Below, in pieces: positions 51,196 through 57,662 of a DNA stretch of 57,662 bases. Source of the DNA: VMSU01 sp031400755 (GTDB lineage Bacteria > Desulfobacterota > Desulfobulbia > Desulfobulbales > VMSU01); the NCBI GenBank assembly GCA_031400755.1, contig JANNQL010000009.1:1-57662 (forward strand), read 5' to 3'. The position numbers and the translations under genes were made by a program. Within the stretch, counting starts at the first letter, position 1. Each line of letters starts with the position of its first letter. Below the pieces are notes generated by a model. That model was not told the origin of the DNA, made no database searches, and was given only the letters and a program-made list of their open reading frames with translations.

Positions 51196-52344
51196 TTACC
51201 AGTCCTTATCCACCGGTTCAAAGCCGGTCGTATTCTGGTTCTGCCGACGAATCGCATTTTGCTTCTCCTCATTCAGCAGGTCCTGGGCCGTCTGGTCCAT
51301 GGGCTCAGCATTCTCGGCCCCGGCTGCCTCCTCCGACTCCTGGCCCTGCTTGGCCTCATCAGGCTGGGCGGCCTGCTGTTCCTCGTTCTTGTCCTCTTTA
51401 CCGTTGTCCTTGGGCTGCTCCTTGGCCTGCTGCCCTGCCTCTCCCTGCTTCTTCTCGGGGTTCTGATCCTGAAGACTCTCCTTAGCCTCACGCAGCTTGG
51501 CAGCCGCCTCATCCTGGGCCTGGGCCGCTTCATTGGGCTTGTCGGCCTGCAAATTATCCAAGGCCTCCTGCTGTTTTTGGCCCGCCTGCTCAAGGTCGCG
51601 GGCGGCCTGCCCAGTGTCCTTGTCCTTCGACTGCCCCATCTTCTGACGCATATCTTCTGTCTTGCCCTGCAGGTCCTTCTGCTCTGCGGCCTGGTTCGCC
51701 TTGGCTTGACTGTCCGGCGGCTCTTGACCTTCCTGCTCACGGCTCTGGTCGGCCATCGCCTGCTGCTGGTCGGCCATTTTTTCCAAGTCTTTGGCCATTT
51801 CCTGCTGCTGCCGCTGCGCCTCCTCCTTGGCCGCCTGCTGTTTCTTTAACTCAGCTTGCACCTTTTGCAGACGCTTCTTACTGACCTCCAGATTGCGGCC
51901 CGCCTCTTTATAGGTTTTGTCAAGGTCAAGCGTGGCCCGGAAATGCTCCACACTCTCCTGGAAGGTCTTGACAGCCGCCTCCTGGTCCTTGGCCTCGGCT
52001 GCCTCGCCCTGCCGAAAGGCGGTATTGCCCAGGTTGAATTCGCTGCGGCTGATCAACTCACGACTCCGCCCCTGCGTTGCCGCCTGCTGGTAGGCCGCGG
52101 CCGCGCCCTCGAAGTCATTCAACTTATAGCGGGCATTGCCCAGATTATACTGGATCTCCGGGGACTGCGGCTCAAGGCTCGCCGCCTCTTCGTACAGTTT
52201 CCGGGCCTCCTCAAAGTTTTGGGCAGCGTAGGCGCTATTGCCGCGCGCCACCAGACTGCGGGCCGATTCGGCCCAAGCCAGGGCGCGAAAACCAATAACC
52301 ATGCCGACGATAACCATGGTCCTCAAAAAATGCCGCCAGTTCAT
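51196..52344 (-). CDS. batC: BatC-like TPR protein with a charged Gln/Glu/Lys-rich tail
   Basis: 382 residues. Signal peptide (FLRTMVIVGMVIGFRALAWA), two or three TPR units (ARKLYEEAASLEPQSPEIQY, RSEFNLGNTAFRQGEAAEAK) and then about 200 residues of low-complexity coiled coil rich in Gln, Lys, Glu and Asp. It is predicted periplasmic. Overlaps batB by four bases at its start. The opposite strand is open and Leu-rich only because of this composition. Confidence 0.82.
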   Translation of the reverse strand: MNWRHFLRTMVIVGMVIGFRALAWAESARSLVARGNSAYAAQNFEEARKLYEEAASLEPQSPEIQYNLGNARYKLNDFEGAAAAYQQAATQGRSRELISRSEFNLGNTAFRQGEAAEAKDQEAAVKTFQESVEHFRATLDLDKTYKEAGRNLEVSKKRLQKVQAELKKQQAAKEEAQRQQQEMAKDLEKMADQQQAMADQSREQEGQEPPDSQAKANQAAEQKDLQGKTEDMRQKMGQSKDKDTGQAARDLEQAGQKQQEALDNLQADKPNEAAQAQDEAAAKLREAKESLQDQNPEKKQGEAGQQAKEQPKDNGKEDKNEEQQAAQPDEAKQGQESEEAAGAENAEPMDQTAQDLLNEEKQNAIRRQNQNTTGFEPVDKDW

Positions 52345-53369
52345 GACGCCCCCGCCGTTGCCTTGCGCTCCGTAAGCAGTCCCTCCAGGACCAAGAGGCC
52401 GAGGGCTGCCGCCAGAAAGATCTGAAACTTCTCCTCATACTGCTCGGTAGTCTTGGACTCCAATTCCTTCTTGTCGGCACTACTTATAAACTCCTGATAG
52501 ACCTCACCCAGGTTGATGGTGCCGGTAGCCACTGGCAGATAGCGGCCGCCCGGGGTGGCCTTGGCCATGGCCCGCAAGGTATCGGCGTCCAATTTCGTCC
52601 AGACCTCCTGGCCCTGATATTTCAAGAAGGCCTTGCGGCCCTGCTCGTCAAGGACCGGGATGCGCTGGCCCTCCTTCTCATCGCCCAAACCGATGATGAT
52701 CAGCCTCACCCCCTGGTCGGCCGCCGCCTGGGCCGCTTCCAGCGGGGCGCTCTCATGGTCCTCGCCATCGGTAATCAGGATAACATCCTTATACTGTTTG
52801 TCCTGATTGTCGAAGATGTCGCGCAGCACGGTGCGCAGGGCATCGCCAAGCTTAGTGCCGCCCCGCGACACGGAATCGGTGCTGACCTCCTCAAGTGCTG
52901 TCCTGAAAAACCCGTAATCGAGCGTCAGCGGGCATTTGACCACTGCCGTGCCGGCAAAGACCACTAAGCCCACCCGGTCGCCCCGCAAACGGTCCACCGT
53001 ATCCATGATCGCAAGCTTGGCGTGCTCCAGCCGGTTGGGGACAAGGTCATCGGCCAGCATGCTCTTTGAGACATCGAGCATAAAGACGACGTCGCGGCCG
53101 GAACGTTTGATCACCATCTCCTTGCGGTTCCAGGCCGGGCGGGCCAGACTGATGGCCAGACAAGCCAGGGCCAGCAAGATAAGCGACGCCTTCCAGACCC
53201 GCCGCCCCCGACTCTTAGGCAACGAAATCCGCGCCAGCATCCCCTCCGCCATGAAGCGGCGCAGGGCGGCCCGCCGCTGACTCCCGGCATAGAGAAACAA
53301 CCCTGCCAGGACCGGCGGCAACGCCAGGAGGAAGAGCATGGCCAGATTATAGAAGTGCAAGGTGTTCAC
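52341..53369 (-). CDS. batB: BatB von Willebrand factor A membrane protein
   Basis: 342 residues. Two N-terminal helices (LAMLFLLALPPVLAGLFLYA and ASLILLALACLAISLA), a VWA domain with the MIDAS motif DVSKSM and the downstream ITDGEDHES, and a C-terminal helix (FLAAALGLLVLEGLL). VWA domains bind metal and protein ligands; here probably with MoxR and BatA. Overlaps batA by four bases. Confidence 0.9.
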   Translation of the reverse strand: MNTLHFYNLAMLFLLALPPVLAGLFLYAGSQRRAALRRFMAEGMLARISLPKSRGRRVWKASLILLALACLAISLARPAWNRKEMVIKRSGRDVVFMLDVSKSMLADDLVPNRLEHAKLAIMDTVDRLRGDRVGLVVFAGTAVVKCPLTLDYGFFRTALEEVSTDSVSRGGTKLGDALRTVLRDIFDNQDKQYKDVILITDGEDHESAPLEAAQAAADQGVRLIIIGLGDEKEGQRIPVLDEQGRKAFLKYQGQEVWTKLDADTLRAMAKATPGGRYLPVATGTINLGEVYQEFISSADKKELESKTTEQYEEKFQIFLAAALGLLVLEGLLTERKATAGAS

Positions 53370-54421
53370 GGCACCCTCCTGAGCACGGTGCAGCTGAGGA
53401 CGGTTTCCAGGACCAGCAATATGCAGGCGGCCAAGGCAAAGACCCAGAAATATTCCTTATAGTCAATATAGCGGATGCTCTCAACCTCGCTCTTCTCAAG
53501 CCGGTCGATCTCCTGGTAGACCGCCCGCAGACCTTTGGCGTCCTCCGCCATCCTGAACACCCCGCCGCTGACCTCTGCCAGTTTGGCCAGGGTCGCCCGG
53601 TCAGCCCCTTCGCCGGTGCGGACCATGCGGGTACCGAGCAGGGTCTGGACCTTGACCACCTCGTCGCCGCCGACGCCGATGGTGTAGATCTTGATTCCCC
53701 ACTGCTTGGCCAGGGCGGCGGCCTCCTCCGGCGAGTGGCGGCCAATATTGCTCTGACCGTCGGTCAGCAGGATGATAATCTTGCTCTTGATCTTGTAGGC
53801 GGCGGACTGTGCCCCCGTCTGCCGGGCCAAAGTCTCTTCGGCGGTCTGCAAACGGGCGGCGGCCAAAGCAATGGCGTCGCCGATGGCGGTGCGGTTTTCA
53901 GGACTGTCCTGGGGCACCAGATGGATGGTGTCGAGAAACCCGGACAGAGCGCCGTGGGCCAGGGTCAGCGGACAGACGGTGTCGGCGTAGCGGGCAAAGG
54001 TAATCATACCGATCAGATCATTTGGACGACCTTTAAGGTCGCGCTGGTTACCGCCCACAAACTCGGCGAACACCTGTTTCACAACATCGAGACGGGTCAT
54101 GTCCCGACCATCGAACTCCATCTCCGCCCCCATGCTGCCGGAACGGTCCACCACCATCTCGATCGCCACCCCCTGACTGGTCTCCTCCACCTTCTCCAGG
54201 CCGGCCTGAGGCCGGGCCAGAGCGATGATCACCAGCGTCAAGGCCACGAGCCGCAAGCCAGAGGGCAAATGCAGCAGGCGACGGCGCAGAGAGCGGCTGG
54301 CCGGCAGGAGCGCCAGGTCGGAGAAGGTCAGGCTAGCTGCCTGCCGCCTCCTGCGCCAGACCAGGACGAGCAGCGGCAGCAGCAGGAGGGCGAGCAGGGC
54401 CCAGGGGCTGGCGAACCTCAT
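53366..54421 (-). CDS. batA: BatA von Willebrand factor A membrane protein
   Basis: 351 residues. N-terminal helix (WALLALLLLPLLVLVWR), a VWA domain with an intact MIDAS motif DRSGSM and ILLTDGQSNIG, and a C-terminal helix (FWVFALAACILLVLETVL). Its start overlaps the DUF4381-like gene. Paralogue of BatB. Confidence 0.9.
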   Translation of the reverse strand: MRFASPWALLALLLLPLLVLVWRRRRQAASLTFSDLALLPASRSLRRRLLHLPSGLRLVALTLVIIALARPQAGLEKVEETSQGVAIEMVVDRSGSMGAEMEFDGRDMTRLDVVKQVFAEFVGGNQRDLKGRPNDLIGMITFARYADTVCPLTLAHGALSGFLDTIHLVPQDSPENRTAIGDAIALAAARLQTAEETLARQTGAQSAAYKIKSKIIILLTDGQSNIGRHSPEEAAALAKQWGIKIYTIGVGGDEVVKVQTLLGTRMVRTGEGADRATLAKLAEVSGGVFRMAEDAKGLRAVYQEIDRLEKSEVESIRYIDYKEYFWVFALAACILLVLETVLSCTVLRRVP

Positions 54422-55479
54422 GCCCGCCCTCTGGACGGTGTCTCAACGATCTCCACCGGCTCGGTCTCCCGAACAAAAGAGCGGCAGAGTTCTACCCTCT
54501 CCTCGGCCTCGGCCCGCGTCGGCGTGTGCTTGGCAAACTTGACCAGATCGCAGTGGCTCAAAAAATCACGCAACAGCAGTTTGTGCGAGGCAGCGATCAA
54601 GGTTGGGGCGCCGAATCGTACCAGGGGCCCATCCCCCAACCGGCCCAAGTCCGCCAGGAACTCCTCGGTAGTCTGCTCCGGGGCCCGCAGGCCGAAACGC
54701 TGTTCAATATAATGACGCAGGATGTCAGACAGGGTCTCAAAAAAGAGCTTGACCTGACCGCTGGCCAGGAGATCGGCGGCCAGGAGCCGATCAAGAGCCT
54801 GATAGGCAAGGAGGTGGGGCGGCAAGGGTGGCGGCAAGGGAACGATCCGCCGCCCTCGCCGTTTCCAGAGATAGACCATCAGGGCCAAGGCCAAGACCCC
54901 GGCCAACCCCGCCCCCACCCACAACCAAGGGTTTATGGGCTTGGCAAGCGGCGGGGCGATATCGCTGATTGTCTCACCTGAGTCATCCTTGGCCAGCAGG
55001 GTCTCGACCTCGACCGCCACCGGCTCGGTGGCCACCGTGGTCAGGGCCGCCTCTTTGTCGGCCTTTTTCCAGGCCTCAACCGTCAGGGCCGGGACCTGCG
55101 CAGCCCCGGAGGCGAGCGGCTCAAGGACATAACGCCAGGTCACGGCAACCCGACCCGTTGCCGTCAGTTCCGGTTTGGATTGGCTCGCCCCGGCCACCGC
55201 AAAGCCAGGCAGTTCCTTGAGATCAATGAACTTGACCGCCAGGTCCTCGTCGGTCTCGGCCCGCAGCTCGACAGTAAGCCGTTCGGCCACGGTCAGCCGC
55301 TGCCGATCGAGACGCAGTTCGAGCGTCAGGGGACCCTTGCCGAAATGCTTGACAATTCCAGCCGGCGGCGGCCCAGCACCCTCCTGCGTCGGCTGGCAGG
55401 CAACAAGCATGGCGAGGAGCCAAAACAGAGACACCACCGCCGACAGCCAGAGCCGCCGCCCTCTTTTCTCCGCCATCAA
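54418..55479 (-). CDS. DUF4381-like lipoprotein/membrane protein of the bat operon
   Basis: 353 residues. A lipoprotein-like signal (VVSLFWLLAMLVACQPT; Cys in the lipobox LLAMLVAC) is followed by a beta-rich domain (LELRLDRQRLTVAERLTVEL), one membrane helix (WVGAGLAGVLALALMVYLWKR) and a cytoplasmic helical domain (LFFETLSDILRHYIEQRFGL, LRDFLSHCDLVKFAKHTPTR), the layout of DUF4381/BatG-type proteins. Overlaps both neighbours by four bases, so it is tightly coupled in the operon. Confidence 0.78.
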   Translation of the reverse strand: MMAEKRGRRLWLSAVVSLFWLLAMLVACQPTQEGAGPPPAGIVKHFGKGPLTLELRLDRQRLTVAERLTVELRAETDEDLAVKFIDLKELPGFAVAGASQSKPELTATGRVAVTWRYVLEPLASGAAQVPALTVEAWKKADKEAALTTVATEPVAVEVETLLAKDDSGETISDIAPPLAKPINPWLWVGAGLAGVLALALMVYLWKRRGRRIVPLPPPLPPHLLAYQALDRLLAADLLASGQVKLFFETLSDILRHYIEQRFGLRAPEQTTEEFLADLGRLGDGPLVRFGAPTLIAASHKLLLRDFLSHCDLVKFAKHTPTRAEAEERVELCRSFVRETEPVEIVETPSRGRA

Positions 55480-56372
55480 CGCCGCGCCTCCCGCCGCTTG
55501 AAGAAGCGGACCAGTTCGTCAACATGGCCCACCTCTTTCGTCTCCCCGGCTTCAAGGACAATGGGGATATGGTCAACGGACAGCGACCCGAAGAGCCGGG
55601 CCAGCCCCTTCTGCCGATAACGGCCCAACTCCTGATAACGCTCGCGGAAGCCCTGGTCCGAGCTGTCAACGACGATGCTGGCCCCGGACTCGGCATCGGT
55701 CAGCTCAAGCAGGCCGAGGGCCGGCAACCGCAGTTCGCGGCGGTCGGTGATCGAGATACTGATCAGGTCATGCCGCCTGGCGAGTATCCCCAAGGGCTTC
55801 TTGAAGTCAGGGGCCAGAAAATCGGACAGCACGAAGACCACCCCCCGTTTATGGACCACCCGGCCCAGATATTCCAGGGCCTGGGCAATATCGGTGCCCT
55901 TCTCCTGCGGCTGATAGCCCAAGACCTCGCGGATGATCCTGAGCACATGGGAGCCGCCTTTGCGGGGCGGAATGAATTTTTCAATGCGATCGGAGAACAG
56001 GAGCAGACCGACCTTATCATTATTCTTGATGGCCGAGAAGGCGAGCAGGGCGCAGAGCTCCGCCGCCACCTCGCTCTTGCGCTTGGCAACGGAACCGAAG
56101 AGACCAGAGGCGGATATGTCCACCGCCAAGAGCACGGTCAGCTCGCGCTCCTCGACATAGCGTTTGACAAAGGGATGGCCGCAGCGGGCCGTGACGTTCC
56201 AGTCGATGGCGCGCACGTCGTCGCCTGGCTGATACTCGCGGACCTCGTCGAACTCCATGCCCCGGCCCTTGAAGACGCTCTGGTATTCCCCGGCCAGGAT
56301 ATCGTTGACCGCCCGACTGGTGAAGATCTGAATAAATCGGATCTGGCGGGCCAGCTCACTTGTTTCGATCAT
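55476..56372 (-). CDS. DUF58 domain protein
   Basis: 298 residues without membrane helices. The DUF58 core is plain: VFKGRGMEFDEVREYQPGDD, VRAIDWNVTARCGHPFVKRY, then a VWA-like fold (LTVLLAVDISASGLFGS, FVLSDFLAP). DUF58 proteins are routinely encoded next to MoxR ATPases and act as their soluble partners. Overlaps moxR by four bases. Confidence 0.92.
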   Translation of the reverse strand: MIETSELARQIRFIQIFTSRAVNDILAGEYQSVFKGRGMEFDEVREYQPGDDVRAIDWNVTARCGHPFVKRYVEERELTVLLAVDISASGLFGSVAKRKSEVAAELCALLAFSAIKNNDKVGLLLFSDRIEKFIPPRKGGSHVLRIIREVLGYQPQEKGTDIAQALEYLGRVVHKRGVVFVLSDFLAPDFKKPLGILARRHDLISISITDRRELRLPALGLLELTDAESGASIVVDSSDQGFRERYQELGRYRQKGLARLFGSLSVDHIPIVLEAGETKEVGHVDELVRFFKRREARR

Positions 56373-57358
56373 GGCACGGCAACGGTATCGAAAATCTGGC
56401 GGATGATGTCCTCAGGTGTCATGTCCTCGGCCTCGGCTTCATAGGTGATGGTGACCCGGTGCCTGAGGACATCCATGCCGATGGTCTTGACATCCTGGGG
56501 GGTGACGTAGCCGCGCCCGGAGAGCAGGGCAAAGGCCTTGGCCGCCATGGCTAAGAATATGGTGGCCCGGGGCGAGGCGCCGTACTGGATGAGATGACCG
56601 ATCATTAGACCGTAGGCGGCGGGCTCGCGGGTGGCGGCCACCAGGTTGACAATATACTCCTCGACTTTGACGTCCAGATAGATGCGCCGACTCAAGGCCC
56701 TTAGCCGGGCGATGTCCTCACGATTAATGACTGCCTCCACCAGCGGTGCCTCCTCGTCGCCGGCCATAAGCCGCAGGATTTGCTGCTCCTCCTCGCGGCT
56801 CGGGTAGCCGACTTTGAGCTTCAGCATGAAACGGTCAACCTGGGCCTCCGGCAGACGGTAGGTGCCCTCCTGCTCGATGGGATTCTGGGTGGCCAGGACC
56901 AGAAAGGGGTCAGCCAAGGGATAGGTGGTCTCGCCGATGGTGACCTGGCCTTCCTGCATGGCCTCAAGGAGCGCGCTCTGCACCTTGGCCGGGGCCCGGT
57001 TGATCTCATCAGCCAGGATGATATTGGCAAAGATCGGTCCCTTTCTGGTGCTAAAATCGCCGGTCTTGGGGTTATAGATCAGGGTGCCGATCAGGTCGCC
57101 AGGCAGGAGATCCGGGGTGAACTGGATCCTTTTGAAGGTGGCGGCAACCGCCTGGGCCAGGGTGGTCACCGTCTTGGTCTTGGCCAGGCCCGGCACCCCC
57201 TCGATCAACACATGATTATTGCACAGCATGGCCACCAGCAGACGCTCAATCATGGTCTGCTGGCCGACAATCACCTTGCCGATTTCCCGACGGACAGCCT
57301 GGAGAATGGCGCTCTCCTGCGCTACGGCCTGGCTGATCTCCCTGACATCGACTGACAT
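56369..57358 (-). CDS. MoxR family AAA+ ATPase
   Basis: 329 residues from MSVDVREISQAVAQES, with AAAGGAG six bases before the ATG. Walker A is GVPGLAKTKT, Walker B ILADEINRAP, sensor 1 VLATQNPIEQEGTYRLPEAQ and the lid is C-terminal. MoxR ATPases act as chaperones with VWA proteins. First gene of an eight-gene operon running to batE with overlaps at almost every junction. A longer frame to 57454 is open but has no ribosome site. Confidence 0.94.
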   Translation of the reverse strand: MSVDVREISQAVAQESAILQAVRREIGKVIVGQQTMIERLLVAMLCNNHVLIEGVPGLAKTKTVTTLAQAVAATFKRIQFTPDLLPGDLIGTLIYNPKTGDFSTRKGPIFANIILADEINRAPAKVQSALLEAMQEGQVTIGETTYPLADPFLVLATQNPIEQEGTYRLPEAQVDRFMLKLKVGYPSREEEQQILRLMAGDEEAPLVEAVINREDIARLRALSRRIYLDVKVEEYIVNLVAATREPAAYGLMIGHLIQYGASPRATIFLAMAAKAFALLSGRGYVTPQDVKTIGMDVLRHRVTITYEAEAEDMTPEDIIRQIFDTVAVP

Positions 57359-57440
57359 GACGACTCCTTTCTTTTTACAATATAATTGATAAAATTGCTG
57401 CGATTGGTGGACGTACGGAGTGAGAGGCAAATTCTCCTCA

Positions 57441-57468
57441 AAAATACTCCGCAACTGCCGATTGTCAA
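57441..57468 (-). promoter_or_regulatory. Sigma-70 promoter for the moxR-bat operon
   Basis: On minus: TTGACA (57463-57468, consensus), 16-base spacer, TATTTT (57441-57446). Start expected near 57434, about 75 bases before the moxR ATG. Confidence 0.6.
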
Positions 57469-57662
57469 GGCATTGGCTGAAATTTATCGCGAGGGGGGAG
57501 TGCGGTGACGCGTCACCGCCCTCCGCAAAATGCGGGGGGGGGGCAATGTCGTTGACTTAAGGTCTGCTGACAGAGCAGCTATCAACCAAAACAGCACCTT
57601 CTTTCCGTCACCCCGGCACTCTGTTCAGTCCCCGCTTGACGGGGGTGGTTTTAGCCGGGGTC
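57469..57662. other. Right-edge intergenic region with palindromes
   Basis: Holds a perfect 18-base palindrome GCGGTGACGCGTCACCGC (57502-57519), a CCGCAAAATGCGG hairpin (57523-57535) and a G run. From about 57605 a REP-like unit (CGTCACCCCGGCAC, AGCCGGGGTC) resembles those at 34.8-35.05 kb. No gene is visible. Confidence 0.5.

Noticed and set aside
51184..51849. Leucine-rich plus-strand ORF opposite batC
   Set aside because: It arises from Gln/Glu/Lys codons of the batC tail read in reverse; no signal or family.

Overview
The window looks like a chromosomal stretch of a flagellated, metal- and stress-adapted Gram-negative bacterium, most likely of the Desulfobacterota (old Deltaproteobacteria, Desulfobulbia-like). 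This is inferred from gene content: a two-CW domain protein, a response regulator with the ICxxCKKIRDD tail, a c-type-heme DUF3365 sensor kinase, an ArsS radical SAM enzyme, many sigma-54/two-component genes and a c-di-AMP riboswitch on kup. No rRNA, tRNA, CRISPR array or complete insertion sequence was found. Several families of short palindromic repeats sit in the gaps and often touch start or stop codons.

Layout. 0-6.2 kb: end of an unknown gene, a two-CW protein, hflC-hflK, a rhomboid plus DUF1624 pair bracketed by copies of a 107-bp palindromic repeat, and a CutA-TPR fusion. 6.2-8.2 kb: a TVP38-type membrane protein and an arsS/AhpD-like arsenosugar pair. 8.3-14.9 kb: zwf, a chemoreceptor with two zinc-binding CZB domains, gnd and a Lpd/MerA-like flavoprotein. 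15.2-21.0 kb: a G+C-rich CusCBA-type metal efflux operon that looks acquired. 21.1-23.6 kb: heme-PAS sensor kinase and its response regulator. 23.6-25.5 kb: an A+T-richer AAA ATPase plus DUF4276 (TOPRIM-like) pair resembling two-gene anti-phage modules. 25.7-26.8 kb: two tiny ORFs, a DUF309 protein and a well-supported orphan small-RNA gene.

26.8-39.3 kb is a signalling and stress island: a sigma-54 response regulator and its kinase, divergent from a Usp-like protein, a small membrane protein and a TauE/SafE transporter; then a frameshifted tandem universal stress protein, a frameshifted DUF2806 gene, a 57-residue protein related to the Usp-like protein, a Lon protease with a receiver domain spliced between its helical domain and its AAA+ domain, and an intact tandem universal stress protein. 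The receiver in Lon closely resembles that of the sigma-54 regulator, so one kinase could control transcription and proteolysis together. The Lon-receiver chimera is the most unusual gene here.

39.5-46.0 kb: a ydaO-type c-di-AMP riboswitch and kup, a PilZ protein with motA-motB, and a REC-HD-GYP-degenerate GGDEF protein, linking potassium, motility and cyclic dinucleotides. 46.0-57.7 kb: ettA and a tightly overlapping moxR-DUF58-batA-batB-batC-batD-(GNAT)-batE operon, read leftward from a recognisable sigma-70 promoter near the right end.
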